Source: Chloroflexota bacterium | GTDB lineage: Bacteria > Chloroflexota > Anaerolineae > JAAYZQ01 | Length of the DNA: 64,000 nucleotides | Direction of reading: 5' to 3' | NCBI GenBank assembly: GCA_018606645.1 | Contig: JAGVRI010000007.1 | Location: 186,001 to 250,000 of the forward strand | Part shown: positions 8,211 through 17,333 of the stretch, piece after piece | Layout of the letters: each line of letters starts with the position of its first letter | How positions within the stretch are numbered: the stretch's first letter is position 1 | The notes under the pieces: model-generated | Told to the model about the DNA's origin: nothing | The model's input: only the letters and a program-made list of their open reading frames with translations | Database searches by the model: none | Program-made: the position numbers and the translations under genes

Positions 8211-9563
8211 TCAGTCCTCTGGCGGGGGCAATCCGGTGTCAAAGCAGTAGTACAGCGTCTGGAACGATCGCCGGAATTCGATCACCTCGTCCCGGACGGT
8301 TTCCGGCGCCTCCCCTTCGACCACCACCCGGGCGATCCAGTCGGCGATCTGCTCCATCTCCCGCTGGCGCATCCCCAGACGGGTGACTTCGATCGTGCCG
8401 AGGCGCAACCCGCCCGGCCGGTCCCAATCTTCGGGACGGTCTTCCGGAACCAGGTTCTTGTTGGTGATGATATTCGCCCGTTCCAGCATTCGGGCCACCT
8501 CCAACCCCCCGCCAAAGGCCCGCACCCGGGCCACCACCTGCTGGGTAGCGGTGTAGCCCTTGTGCGCCCCCAACATGGGGATGCCGCGCCGGTCCAGGGC
8601 CGCGCCGAGAGCGCGGGCGTTCTCCACGATCTGGGTCATGAACGCCTGACCAAAGGCCAGCATCTCGGCTGCTGAGACGGCCAGCGCCGCCACGCGGTTG
8701 ACCTGATGAGTGGCGACCAACACCGGAAAGACGGCATGGGCCAGCGGCCGGGTCAAGGCCGGATCATCCCAGACCATGATCCCGCTCTGCGGCCCGGCAA
8801 AGGTCTTGCCCGCTGAGCCGGTCATCACCGCCGCCCCCTCGCGGAGTGGGTCCTGGAACAAGCCGGCGGCGATCAACCCCAATTGGTGCGCCCCGTCGAA
8901 AAAGATGCGCCCTCCCCACTCGGCAATGATCTCGGACATGGCCCGGATCGGGAAGGGGAAGAGGGTCATCGAAAGCCCCAGGGCGACGAGCTTGGGACGG
9001 ACCAGAGGGGCTACCTTGCGAAAGAGGTCCAGATCGACCTCCAGTTCGACCGGATCAAAGGGGACGTCCACCACTTTCAGACCCCGCACGCCGGCTGGTC
9101 CGTCGCTGCGGTTGCTGGAATGACCGCCAAAAGGCTGGGCGACGCTCATGATCAGATCGCCCGGTTCGGTCAACGCACTGTAGACGGCCATGTTGCCGAT
9201 CATGCCCGCCACCAATCGGTGGTCGGCATAGCGGGCGCGGAACGCCTTCTTGAGCAGTTCGATGCACAGCGCTTCGATCTCGTCAATATGGCGCGTGCCG
9301 GCGAACCAGCGGTTCATCGCCCCGATGTGCCCTTCCGCGGCCCGAATCCCCACTTCGGCGGAAAGCAAGGCGCGCACCGTCGGGCTGGTCGGCGCCTCCG
9401 GGGCCAGCAAGTTGATGCACTCTCGGCCGCGCCACTGCTCGTTGCGGGCCACGGCCGCCAGGACCGCCTCTTGCATCTCTTTGGCCGACGAACAGGCATC
9501 GAGGATCTGCCGTGCCTGGGCCAGAAGGGCGGGATCGTGAACTTCGGGATACTCTTCGGTCAT
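8211..9563 (-). CDS. Serine hydroxymethyltransferase-like PLP enzyme
   Basis: A 450-residue fold-type I PLP protein. It keeps the SHMT outline: INLLAPEAPTSPTVRALL near 50-67, the cofactor Asp223 in FFDGAHQLGLIAAG, the Schiff-base Lys253 in GSAGKTFAGPQSG (TTTHKTLRGP in true GlyA), and a C-terminal NKNLVPEDRPEDWDRPGGLR with RLGTIEVTRLGM. The changes around the lysine and the missing Thr run suggest a paralogue acting on another beta-hydroxy amino acid, for example by aldol cleavage. The ATG at 9563 has a perfect AGGAGG 8 nt upstream. The gene is convergent with pcrA; a REP-rich gap separates it from the MocR regulator on the same strand. Confidence 0.65.
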   Translation of the reverse strand: MTEEYPEVHDPALLAQARQILDACSSAKEMQEAVLAAVARNEQWRGRECINLLAPEAPTSPTVRALLSAEVGIRAAEGHIGAMNRWFAGTRHIDEIEALCIELLKKAFRARYADHRLVAGMIGNMAVYSALTEPGDLIMSVAQPFGGHSSNRSDGPAGVRGLKVVDVPFDPVELEVDLDLFRKVAPLVRPKLVALGLSMTLFPFPIRAMSEIIAEWGGRIFFDGAHQLGLIAAGLFQDPLREGAAVMTGSAGKTFAGPQSGIMVWDDPALTRPLAHAVFPVLVATHQVNRVAALAVSAAEMLAFGQAFMTQIVENARALGAALDRRGIPMLGAHKGYTATQQVVARVRAFGGGLEVARMLERANIITNKNLVPEDRPEDWDRPGGLRLGTIEVTRLGMRQREMEQIADWIARVVVEGEAPETVRDEVIEFRRSFQTLYYCFDTGLPPPED

Positions 9564-9611
9564 GGTGATTCCTCCTTTTCTTGCAAATAGATTGCTCCCC
9601 TCGCGCAGGGA

Positions 9612-9756
9612 GCGACCGGTCCGGTCGCCCCTACTTGCTTGCTCGCTCGCTCGCGCTGCCTGGGCAAACCGGAGGTTTGCCCTACCCCTGGCCCCCAGGC
9701 GTGGCTTCAGCCGCCGGCTGCGCCCATTCGTTTATTCGTTTCCCATTCGTTGACAG
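9612..9756. repeat. GTAG-type palindromic repeats and a CATTCGTTTATTCG element
   Basis: Read on the minus strand, 9612-9634 is GTAGGGGC followed by a palindrome of GCGACCGG/CCGGTCGC. Positions 9662-9685 are GTAGGGCAAACC followed by TCCGGTTTGCCC, identical to a copy at 59294-59317. Positions 9724-9756 carry CCCATTCGTTTATTCGTTTC and then ATTCGTTGACAG, with a near-copy at 48139-48171. The GTAG start plus a short palindrome is the classic layout of REP sequences used by RAYT transposases. Confidence 0.7.
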
Positions 9757-9805
9757 CCCCCGATTTTCATCCCTCCTGCTGCCCCACCGGGCAGGGGAGC
9801 TCCCG

Positions 9806-11254
9806 CTAGCGGGCCAGTTCGAGGATCAATTCACCCAATTGCTGGACCGCCCGTTCGGCCTGATCGGACCAATAGGCCGCATTCAGACGGACAAAGTGGC
9901 GATAGCCCTGGTTGGCCGAAAAAAGAAGCCCCGGCGCCAGGGTGATCCCGATATTGAGGGCCATCCCATATAGCTCCAGCGAATCCACCGATTCCGGAAG
10001 CTCCACCCACAGCACAAATCCACCGCCGGGGCGGGTCACTTTCGTCCCCGCCGGGAAATAGCGTTCGATGGCCTGGGTCAGACGGGCGATCCGCTCGGCA
10101 TAGGCGCGGCGGATGCGGCGCAGGTGATGTTCATACCCGCCGCTGGAGATAAACTCGGCGATGGCCCACTGGGGAAGGGTGGCCGTGGCCACGCTCGACG
10201 TAAACTTGAGCCACTCGACGGTTGACTTGAACCGGCCAGGCACCGCCCATCCCACCCGATACCCCGGCGCCAGGTCCTTGGAAAAGGAGGAGCAGAGCAT
10301 CACCAGCCCTTTGCGGTCGTACGCTTTGGCCACAGTCGGACGGTGCTCGGAAAAATAGAGTTCGCCATAGATGTCGTTCTCGATGAGCGGGATGTCGTGT
10401 TGAGCCAGGAGAGTCACCAGTTCTTTCTTGTGCTCATCCGGGATGCAGCTCCCCAACGGATTGTTAAAGTTGGAGATGACCAGACACGCCCGCACCGGCG
10501 TATGGTCGATGGCAAACCGAAGCGCCTCCAGGTTGATCCCATATCGCGGATGGGTGGGGATCTCCAGCGCCCGCAACCTCAACGACTCCAGGTCCTGGAG
10601 AATCCCATAATAGATCGGCGATTCGATGGCCACTGTGTCACCCGGCCGACAGACCGCACGCAGACACAGGTCCATTGCCTCGACGCAGCCGGAGGTGATG
10701 ACGATATCGTCCGGGGCGAGTTCACAGCCGGAGTGGAGCGCGCGCTGCGCGATCTGCACCCGCAGCGGTTCCCATCCTGGCGGAAATTCATACAAACTGG
10801 ACTCTGGTGCAGCATGGCGCGCGATGGAGGCCATGATCCGATTCAGCTTCCGCGTCGCCAGCAGGTCAGGGTGAGGAATGGCTGCTCCAAGCTGAAGGAG
10901 ATGGGGATTCATCGTATCACGCAGCATCCGCATCGCCAGGTCCTGGACATTGACCTGGGTCGGATCTAACACCGGGGTGGAGATGCTGGGTTCAGGCAGA
11001 GCGGAAGGCAGATGGGCGCGGACATAATACCCGGATTGAGGGCGCGCCTCGATCAGACCCCGATCCTCAAGCAGGTAGTAGGCCTGCAATACAGTGCTGA
11101 TGCTGATCCCGTGCCGCTGGCTGAGCTGTCGTACAGAGGGGATACGGTCACCAGGGCGATAGGTACCCCGTTCGATCAGTCGGGTGATATTGTCGGCCAC
11201 CTGTTCATAGAGGAACCACCGTCGAGGCGACTTGTGGCCAGCCGGACCGCTCAT
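9806..11254 (-). CDS. MocR/GntR-family PLP-domain transcriptional regulator
   Basis: A 482-residue protein. The N-terminal winged helix (about 10-75) has the GntR pattern GTYRPGDRIPSVRQLSQRHGIS then TVLQAYYLLEDRGLIEARP. It is followed by a class I aminotransferase-like domain with the PLP Lys in SSFSKDLAPGYRVGW and an Asn/Asp/Tyr pocket (NFNNPLG). MocR regulators usually control B6, GABA or amino-acid genes and sense PLP or an amino acid. The ATG at 11254 is chosen because a TATAAT lies 7 nt upstream, so the mRNA would begin at or next to the start codon; a longer frame from 11389 would cross its own promoter. The divergent DUF2917 gene is a natural target. Confidence 0.85.
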   Translation of the reverse strand: MSGPAGHKSPRRWFLYEQVADNITRLIERGTYRPGDRIPSVRQLSQRHGISISTVLQAYYLLEDRGLIEARPQSGYYVRAHLPSALPEPSISTPVLDPTQVNVQDLAMRMLRDTMNPHLLQLGAAIPHPDLLATRKLNRIMASIARHAAPESSLYEFPPGWEPLRVQIAQRALHSGCELAPDDIVITSGCVEAMDLCLRAVCRPGDTVAIESPIYYGILQDLESLRLRALEIPTHPRYGINLEALRFAIDHTPVRACLVISNFNNPLGSCIPDEHKKELVTLLAQHDIPLIENDIYGELYFSEHRPTVAKAYDRKGLVMLCSSFSKDLAPGYRVGWAVPGRFKSTVEWLKFTSSVATATLPQWAIAEFISSGGYEHHLRRIRRAYAERIARLTQAIERYFPAGTKVTRPGGGFVLWVELPESVDSLELYGMALNIGITLAPGLLFSANQGYRHFVRLNAAYWSDQAERAVQQLGELILELAR

Positions 11255-11261
11255 ATCTATT

Positions 11262-11290
11262 ATTATAGTCGTTCTGTTCGGGAAGCGCAA
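11262..11290 (-). promoter_or_regulatory. Leaderless promoter for the MocR regulator
   Basis: On the minus strand: TTGCGC (11290-11285), a 17-bp spacer, TATAAT (11267-11262), then 7 nt to the ATG. The predicted start site falls at the start codon. Confidence 0.65.
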
Positions 11291-11393
11291 GACACAGTCG
11301 GCTTCGGGTTGGACCAGTACAGTTCGAAAAAACCATCGCTGTGATGATAACAAACGCAACTTTCTGCATCTGTAATTTTCACCCGCCATGGGG

Positions 11394-11399
11394 TATAAT
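11394..11399 (+). promoter_or_regulatory. -10 element for the DUF2917 gene
   Basis: A perfect TATAAT without a good -35. This fits a promoter that needs an activator. It faces away from the MocR promoter 100 bp to the left. Confidence 0.45.
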
Positions 11400-11445
11400 C
11401 ATACTGGAGCGTGGAGGGTCCTGGGAACGGGAAAGGAGGCGCGTC

Positions 11446-11760
11446 ATGGGGCTGATAGAATTAGGGATGCATCTGGTCAGACCCGGCCGCCGTCGGCAGG
11501 CGGCGCAACGGCGACCGGTGACCGATACGGACGTCAGTCTGGCCCGGAACCGGTTATGCCGAGTGCCGGGCAGCCGGCGAGGCCCGCTGGTCGTCTGCCT
11601 GAAAGGGGTGGTGTGGTTGACCCAGCGGGGCGACGAACAGGATTATATCCTGACCGCCGGAGACTGGATGGCCATCCGCCGGCGCGGGATGGTGCTGGTG
11701 CAGGCCCTGCGGGATGCCCAGGTGCGTATCTCCTGGAAAGGGCGCGTCTTTTCCGGGTAA
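11446..11760 (+). CDS. DUF2917 small protein
   Basis: A 104-residue protein with the DUF2917 pattern GPLVVCLKGVVWLTQRGDEQ then DYILTAGDW and VLVQALRDAQVRISWKG, predicted as a short all-beta, cupin-like fold. The function of the family is not established. The ATG at 11446 has AAAGGAGG at 11432-11439; an upstream frame from 11341 runs back through the promoter and is rejected. It is divergent from the MocR regulator, suggesting control by it. A REP-like array follows. Confidence 0.65.
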   Translation: MGLIELGMHLVRPGRRRQAAQRRPVTDTDVSLARNRLCRVPGSRRGPLVVCLKGVVWLTQRGDEQDYILTAGDWMAIRRRGMVLVQALRDAQVRISWKGRVFSG

Positions 11761-11836
11761 TCGCCATCCCATTGGAACGGACTCGTCGCCTCCGGAGCCT
11801 ACAGATTTGCTCCGCCGGAAGGCTTCCCTTCGCCCC

Positions 11837-11990
11837 GGAGTCGAGGCTTCAGCCGGATTGTCCGCCTAAAGGCTCTACTCCCGCTGCCCGGGCGTCGAGG
11901 CTTCAGCCGGAGACCCGCCTAAAGGCTCGACTCCCCTTGCTCCGGGAGTCGAGGCTTCAGCCGGACCACCCGCCTAAAGGCTCCAGTCCC
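11837..11990 (+). repeat. REP/BIME-like array B (three paired units)
   Basis: Three arm-1/arm-2 pairs, for example GGAGTCGAGGCTTCAGCCGG followed by CCGCCTAAAGGCTCTACTCC, with 4-8 nt spacers. It lies in the 340-nt gap between the DUF2917 gene and gnd, ending just before the gnd promoter. Confidence 0.85.
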
Positions 11991-12033
11991 TTTGCATGGA
12001 GAGGCTCCCGCCGCCCCTGCTCGAACCGAGCAA

Positions 12034-12062
12034 TTGACAAGCCGTTGTGTCCGTGATACACT
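12034..12062 (+). promoter_or_regulatory. Sigma-70-type promoter for gnd
   Basis: TTGACA (12034-12039), a 17-bp spacer and TACACT (12057-12062). The leader would be about 30 nt. Confidence 0.75.
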
Positions 12063-12098
12063 TTGGGCAACTTGCAAGGGATGAACAGGAGGGATTCG

Positions 12099-13553
12099 AT
12101 GGAAAAAGCGGATATCGGCCTGATTGGCCTGGCCGTGATGGGCGAAAACCTGATTCTAAATATGGAGAGCAAGGGCTTTACCGTGGCTTGCTACAACCGC
12201 ACGGTGAGCAAGGTGGACGAGTTCCTCAACGGCCGCGGCAAAGGCAAGCGGATCATCGGTTGCCACAGCATCGAGGAGTTGTGTGCCGCACTGACCACGC
12301 CGCGCAAGGTGATGCTTATGGTCAAGGCCGGCCAGCCGGTGGATGATTTCATCGAGTTGTTGCTTCCCCATCTGGAGCCGGGGGATATCATCATCGACGG
12401 CGGCAACAGCTTTTTCGGAGATACAATCCGCCGCACCCGCTATCTCGAAGAGAAAGGGCTTCGGTTTATCGGCACTGGCGTCTCCGGCGGGGAGGAAGGG
12501 GCCTTGCGCGGGCCGAGCATCATGCCCGGCGGAACCGAATCGGCGTGGCCGTATGTCAAACCGATCTTCCAGGCCATCGCTGCCAAGGTGGCCGATGGCA
12601 CGCCGTGCTGTGACTGGGTCGGTCGGGATGGCGCCGGCCACTATGTCAAGATGGTGCATAACGGCATCGAGTATGGCGACATGCAGATGATCGCCGAGGC
12701 CTATTTCCTGATGCAAAACCTCCTCGGCCTGACCCCGGCAGAGATGCACTCGGTGTTCGCCCAATGGAACCAGGGAGAACTGAATAGCTATCTCATCGGC
12801 ATCACCAGCGACATCCTGGCCTATGTGGATGAAGAGACGGGCAAGCCGATGGTTGACGTCATCCTCGACACCGCCGGACAAAAAGGAACGGGCAAATGGG
12901 CCAGTCAGAATGCCCTGGACATGGGCACGCCGGCCCCCACCGTCGCCGAGGCGGTCTTTGCCCGCTTTGTCTCGGCGATGAAGGAAGAGCGGAAGGTGGC
13001 CAGCCAGATTCTGACCGGTCCGACTCCGACCTTCGAGGGAGACCGGGAGGCGATGATCGAGGATATCCGCCAGGCGCTATATGCCAGCAAGATCTGTTCC
13101 TATGCCCAGGGATTTCAACTCATGAAGATGGCAGCCAAGGAATACGGCTGGGACCTGAACTATGGCAGCATCGCTCTTCTGTGGCGGGAAGGGTGCATCA
13201 TTCGCGCCCAATTCCTGGAGCGGATCAAGGAAGCCTTTGACCAGAACCCCAACCTGGCGAACCTGTTGCTGGCGCCCTATTTCAAAGAGGCGATCGATCG
13301 CTGCCAGCCAGCCTGGCGCCGGGTGGTAGCGGCGGCGGTGCTCAACGGCATTCCTGTCCCCGCTTTCAGCAGCGCCCTGGCCTATTATGATAGCTATCGG
13401 AGCGAGCGCCTGCCGGCGAACCTGCTCCAGGCCCAGCGCGACTATTTCGGTGCGCACACCTATGAGCGGGTCGACAAGCCGCGAGGACAGTTCTTCCACA
13501 CCAACTGGACCGGACGCGGCGGCGCCACGTCGTCCACCCCCTACACCGCATAG
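12099..13553 (+). CDS. gnd: 6-phosphogluconate dehydrogenase, decarboxylating
   Basis: A 484-residue protein of full length. The N-terminal Rossmann domain starts [17 protein letters not shown], and the segment CYNRT after beta-2 is typical of NADP preference. The substrate motif [12 protein letters not shown] and the signature around [20 protein letters not shown] are intact, as are the catalytic Lys/Asn in [16 protein letters not shown] and the C-terminal all-helical domain. It oxidises 6-phosphogluconate to ribulose 5-phosphate in the oxidative pentose phosphate pathway. The ATG at 12099 has AGGAGGG at 12087-12093. The adjacent phosphofructokinase gene suggests a small sugar-phosphate cluster. 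Confidence 0.95.
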   Translation: MEKADIGLIGLAVMGENLILNMESKGFTVACYNRTVSKVDEFLNGRGKGKRIIGCHSIEELCAALTTPRKVMLMVKAGQPVDDFIELLLPHLEPGDIIIDGGNSFFGDTIRRTRYLEEKGLRFIGTGVSGGEEGALRGPSIMPGGTESAWPYVKPIFQAIAAKVADGTPCCDWVGRDGAGHYVKMVHNGIEYGDMQMIAEAYFLMQNLLGLTPAEMHSVFAQWNQGELNSYLIGITSDILAYVDEETGKPMVDVILDTAGQKGTGKWASQNALDMGTPAPTVAEAVFARFVSAMKEERKVASQILTGPTPTFEGDREAMIEDIRQALYASKICSYAQGFQLMKMAAKEYGWDLNYGSIALLWREGCIIRAQFLERIKEAFDQNPNLANLLLAPYFKEAIDRCQPAWRRVVAAAVLNGIPVPAFSSALAYYDSYRSERLPANLLQAQRDYFGAHTYERVDKPRGQFFHTNWTGRGGATSSTPYTA

Positions 13554-13642
13554 TCGGGTATCGAGGCTGCAGCTTCTGGGTTGCGGAAGCGGCGCTTCCG
13601 CAACCCTTGACTCATCCCACACTGATGCAAGGAGCGAACCAT

Positions 13643-14932
13643 ATGAGCAGACCCAAGAACGTCGTCGTTGCCCAGAGCGGCGGCCCCACCCCGGTGATCA
13701 ACGCCTCCCTGCGGGGGGTGATTGATGGCTGCCGCGCCTATCCCGGCAGGTTCGGGACGATATACGCCGGCTATCACGGCATCGAGGGCATCCTGAAGGA
13801 GGAGCTTCTCAACCTCTCGGCTCAGCCGGAGGAAGAGATCGCTCTGTTGAGCACCACCCCCGCCGCCGGCGCCATCGGCACCTGCCGCTACAAGCTCAAA
13901 GCCTCGCAGCAGGAGGATTTTGAACGGGTCGTAGAGGTGTTCAAGGCCCACGACGTCGGCTACTTTTTCTACAACGGGGGAAACGATAGCATGGACACCG
14001 CCCACAAGGTGGCCAGGCTGGCGGCGGAACGGGGCCTGGAACTGATTGCCGTCGGGGTGCCCAAGACGATTGACAACGATGTGGGAGATTCAGAATTCCG
14101 GTTGATCGATCATACCCCCGGCTATGGGAGTGTCGCCCGCTACTGGGCCCTGACCGTCCAGAACGCCAACGAGGAAAATGCCGGCTCCTTTCCGGCCGAT
14201 CCGGTGCTGGTGATGCAGGCCATGGGCCGCAAGATCGGCTTTATCCCGGCCGCCGCCCGGCTGGCCGATCCCCATCGGGAGATGCCCATGCTCATCGCCC
14301 TGGCCGAATCGGGATTGACCCTGCCCGATCTGGCCGACGCGGTCAACGACATGGTGCGGCAGCGCAAGAGGTGCCTGCTGGTCATCAGCGAGGGGTTCCC
14401 GGTGGGGGAACTGGGCGAAATCCGCGACGCGTTCGGCCACGTCGCCTTTTCCTCGAGCAAGATGACCGTCGAGCGGGTCGTGGTGAACTATCTCAACGAG
14501 CGCGGCTTACCGGCTCAGGGCGCGGCGCGGGGCAATGTGCCGGGCACCGATCAGCGGCACAATATGATCTACGCCTCGACCGTGGACCTGGAAGAAGCCT
14601 ACCGGGTGGGGCAGAAAGCGGTCCAGATCGCCGTCGAGGAGGGCTCCGGGTATATGTCCACCCTGCTCCGGACTCCCGGACCGATCTACCAGGTGCACTA
14701 TGACAAGGTGCCGCTCGAATTGGTGGCCAACTCGGAACGCACCTTCCCCCAATCGTGGATTGCCCCAAACCGGCTCGATGTGACCGACGAATTCGTGCAG
14801 TATGCCCGTCCCCTGATCGGCGATAGCTGGCCGGCCGTGCCCCTGGTGGACGGCCGACAGCGCTTCGCCCGGCTCCGGCCCATCTTTGCCGAGAAAAAAC
14901 TGCCGGACTATGTGCCCCAGGCCAGCCGATAA
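13643..14932 (+). CDS. 6-phosphofructokinase, pyrophosphate-type
   Basis: A 429-residue member of the PfkA superfamily. The residues that separate phosphoryl donors are visible. GGNDS at 112-116 puts Asp115 where ATP enzymes have Gly, and PKTIDND at 140-146 puts Lys141 where ATP enzymes have Gly. Both point to PPi, as does the length (ATP enzymes are about 320). The substrate loop MGRKIGFIPAAARLA is present. It would interconvert fructose 6-phosphate and fructose 1,6-bisphosphate reversibly. The ATG at 13643 has AAGGAG 7 nt upstream. It lies 89 nt after gnd and ends in a hairpin. Confidence 0.85.
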   Translation: MSRPKNVVVAQSGGPTPVINASLRGVIDGCRAYPGRFGTIYAGYHGIEGILKEELLNLSAQPEEEIALLSTTPAAGAIGTCRYKLKASQQEDFERVVEVFKAHDVGYFFYNGGNDSMDTAHKVARLAAERGLELIAVGVPKTIDNDVGDSEFRLIDHTPGYGSVARYWALTVQNANEENAGSFPADPVLVMQAMGRKIGFIPAAARLADPHREMPMLIALAESGLTLPDLADAVNDMVRQRKRCLLVISEGFPVGELGEIRDAFGHVAFSSSKMTVERVVVNYLNERGLPAQGAARGNVPGTDQRHNMIYASTVDLEEAYRVGQKAVQIAVEEGSGYMSTLLRTPGPIYQVHYDKVPLELVANSERTFPQSWIAPNRLDVTDEFVQYARPLIGDSWPAVPLVDGRQRFARLRPIFAEKKLPDYVPQASR

Positions 14933-14937
14933 GAGTC

Positions 14938-14966
14938 AAGGACCCATGGAATCCCCATGGGTCCTT
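14938..14966 (+). terminator. Hairpin terminator after phosphofructokinase
   Basis: A perfect 12-bp stem AAGGACCCATGG/CCATGGGTCCTT with a 5-nt loop, 6 nt after the stop codon. The T tract is short. Confidence 0.65.
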
Positions 14967-14980
14967 TGATGTAACAGGGT

Positions 14981-15025
14981 TGTGATATAGATGTGATATT
15001 CTGCCCTCTGATTCCCTGATATACT
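14981..15025 (+). promoter_or_regulatory. 11-bp direct-repeat operator and extended -10 promoter of the signalling operon
   Basis: TGTGATATAGA and TGTGATATTCT (14981-15002) are tandem 11-bp repeats. The second covers the -35 position relative to TGATATACT (15017-15025), an extended -10. Tandem 11-bp half-sites overlapping -35 are the usual binding layout of OmpR/PhoB-family activators, and such a regulator is the last gene of this operon. The same operator is at 23382-23403. Confidence 0.65.
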
Positions 15026-15090
15026 GATCATGGCCGATCGATCTGAAGGATCAACCCGGCAGGCCCTGGGGAGGAGAGGGGAAGCAGACC

Positions 15091-17322
15091 ATGAACCGGC
15101 TTCCAACCGAATACCGCATCGGTCAGGTGCTCACCGCTCGGGTCGAACAGGTGCTCCCGTTCGGGGCGTTTGTTCGCCTGCGGGATGGAACGCCGGCCTA
15201 CATCCGTCGCCGCGAGCTGACCCGAAGCGGGAATGTGGACCCACGCGAGGTCTTGTCGGTGGGCCAGGAGGTCCAGGCGGCGGTGGTGGCATTGCCGGAG
15301 CCGGGTCGCAATCTCGAACTCAGCCTCCGCCGCATGGAACCCGATCCCTGGGAGGCCTTTGCCAGGCAGTGTCAGCTCCGAGATACCGTGCGGGGCACGG
15401 TCAAGGGCCTCACCGCCGCCGGAGTGTTCGTGGAAGTGACGCCGGGCGTGGACGGCTTGATCCCCCTGGAAGAACTGGCCCCCTGGCCGGTCCAGGAGCC
15501 GGACGAACTGCTGTGGACCGGCGATGAGGTGGAGGCCATGGTCATCCATCTGGATCGGGAGAAGAAGCAACTGCGGCTGAGCATCCGCCGGCAGATGGCT
15601 CATCAGGTCCGAACCCAACAGATCGTCAGCTACTTGAGGTCCGGCCAGGAAACGCTCGCGGAACCCCCGCCGGCGGTCGAGGATACAGGGGCCGAGCGGG
15701 ATCGATGGCCCGACCTGGAAGGGTTGGGGCCGGTGTTGGTCGTGGACGGACACCCCATCGTCCGCGAACAACTCGTGATCTGGCTGAAACAGCATGGCTG
15801 CCAGGCCGAAAGCGTTGCCGCAGCCGACGAGGGGTGGGCGCGACTCCAGCAGGGGACCTACCGCCTGGCCCTGGTGGATCTGGATGGGCAGGACAAATTG
15901 GAGGCGATCCGCGCCCTGCGTGAAAGCGGGGTGCAGGTCCCTATTTTCGGGATGGGCATCCCGGAGTGGATCGCCGAACAGGGCCGGGAATTGGAATCTC
16001 TGGGCGTGGTGGATCTGTTTTTCAAGCCTCTCAACCTGGACGAGATATTGGACACCCTGGTCCGGCTGGCGCGGGGGGAGTTGGTCGGTCCGGTTCGCGC
16101 TCCTCTAAAGGAGCGGAGGAAGACGGTCCGGCATTCGTTCCGTCAGTTCACCCAGACGATGCGGAGCAGTATCCCGCTGGAGGAACGGCTGGAAGCCGGC
16201 CTGGCCGAACTGACCCGACTGACCCGCGCCGAGTTGAGCGTATTGTTTCACCGCGACCCCAGCTCGCAGCAGGTACGGATCATGGCCCTGGCCGGCCAAT
16301 TGCCGGTGAATCACGCGGCCGAATATGCCCTGGCCACCAGCCCGGTCAAGGATCTGATCCTGGAAGGGGGACATCTGTTCCGCTCCCGTCTGTCCGATCG
16401 CGACCGACGCCGCTTCCAAAAGCTGCTGGAGGTCGTGGAATTTCAGTCGTGCATCGGCGTCCCGATCTCGGTAGGAGGTCGGGTGGAACATGCCCTGTTT
16501 CTCTTCCACCGCGAGGCGAACGCCCTCAGCGGCCTGGACCTCCGCCATGCGTACGCCATGGCCGCCCTGCTGGGGGCAGCGCTGGAGGGCAAGTGGCTGG
16601 AAGAACGGCTCCTGGCCGCCAGTCCGCTCCTGTTGAGCGGCAACCTGGCCGCCGGTTTCGGCCACGACGTGTATAACAAGATGTCGGCCCTGGAGCTTCA
16701 GGTACGGAACCTCCAAGCCATGGTCCGGACTGCGGCCTATGATCAGCTCGGCGAAGCCATCGATCAGCTCGTGCACAATACCCTGGACCTGAAGCAGACG
16801 GTAGAGGCCTTTCGCGATCTGATCCGCGCCGAAGAATGGGTCGCCTTTGACGTGAATTCCCTCCTCCAGCGGGCGGCGGCCCTGCTCAGGACCGTGGCCG
16901 CCCGCCATCGGGCTTCCATCAAGCTCGAACTGGCGCCCGACCTGCCTCCCGTGCTGGGCAGCCCGGTGCGCCTGGAGCAGGTCTTTTTGAACATTATGCT
17001 CAATGCGCTCCAGCAAATGGACCTCAAGCTGGAGCGCTGGTCAGCGGGAGTCGCCGAATTGCAGATCAGCACTGGCCTCGAAGCTGGGGCCGATCGGCCG
17101 TTGTGGGTTCGTTTCCGCGATACCGGCCCCGGCATCCACCGCCGATTGTGGGAGGAGATCTTTGCCCTGGGCTTTTCGACCCGGCCCGGTGGGACCGGTC
17201 TCGGATTGTTTATCGTCCGTTGTCTGGTGGAGTCGATGGGCGGCGCTATCTATGTCGAGGCCAGTCCCATCCCCATCGGCACGACCTTTCGCCTCGAGTT
17301 GCCGATCGCTCAGCCGGCATGA
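15091..17322 (+). CDS. Histidine kinase with two N-terminal S1 RNA-binding domains (S1-S1-REC-GAF-kinase)
   Basis: A 743-residue protein. Residues 7-80 (EYRIGQVLTARVEQVLPFGA...) and 95-168 (RDTVRGTVKGLTAAGVFVEV...) are two S1-type OB folds. Residues 212-328 form a receiver-like domain with VLVVDGHP and a candidate phospho-acceptor at Asp263 or Asp265, and FFKPLN with the conserved Lys. Residues 365-505 look like a GAF domain. The kinase core has His525 in AGFGHDVYNKMSAL, the N box with Asn634 and Asn638, FRDTGPGI (676-682) and GGTGLGLFIVR (700-710). Two S1 domains on a histidine kinase are unusual and suggest RNA as ligand or partner. No membrane span is visible. It is first in a tightly spaced operon; ATG 15091 has a GGAGAGGGGAAG leader. 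Confidence 0.85.
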   Translation: MNRLPTEYRIGQVLTARVEQVLPFGAFVRLRDGTPAYIRRRELTRSGNVDPREVLSVGQEVQAAVVALPEPGRNLELSLRRMEPDPWEAFARQCQLRDTVRGTVKGLTAAGVFVEVTPGVDGLIPLEELAPWPVQEPDELLWTGDEVEAMVIHLDREKKQLRLSIRRQMAHQVRTQQIVSYLRSGQETLAEPPPAVEDTGAERDRWPDLEGLGPVLVVDGHPIVREQLVIWLKQHGCQAESVAAADEGWARLQQGTYRLALVDLDGQDKLEAIRALRESGVQVPIFGMGIPEWIAEQGRELESLGVVDLFFKPLNLDEILDTLVRLARGELVGPVRAPLKERRKTVRHSFRQFTQTMRSSIPLEERLEAGLAELTRLTRAELSVLFHRDPSSQQVRIMALAGQLPVNHAAEYALATSPVKDLILEGGHLFRSRLSDRDRRRFQKLLEVVEFQSCIGVPISVGGRVEHALFLFHREANALSGLDLRHAYAMAALLGAALEGKWLEERLLAASPLLLSGNLAAGFGHDVYNKMSALELQVRNLQAMVRTAAYDQLGEAIDQLVHNTLDLKQTVEAFRDLIRAEEWVAFDVNSLLQRAAALLRTVAARHRASIKLELAPDLPPVLGSPVRLEQVFLNIMLNALQQMDLKLERWSAGVAELQISTGLEAGADRPLWVRFRDTGPGIHRRLWEEIFALGFSTRPGGTGLGLFIVRCLVESMGGAIYVEASPIPIGTTFRLELPIAQPA

Positions 17323-17333
17323 TCGGAGGGACT

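Noticed and set aside
13643..14932. ATP-dependent phosphofructokinase
   Set aside because: Asp115 in GGND and Lys141 in PKTIDND are the PPi-type residues, and the protein is about 110 residues longer than ATP-dependent enzymes.
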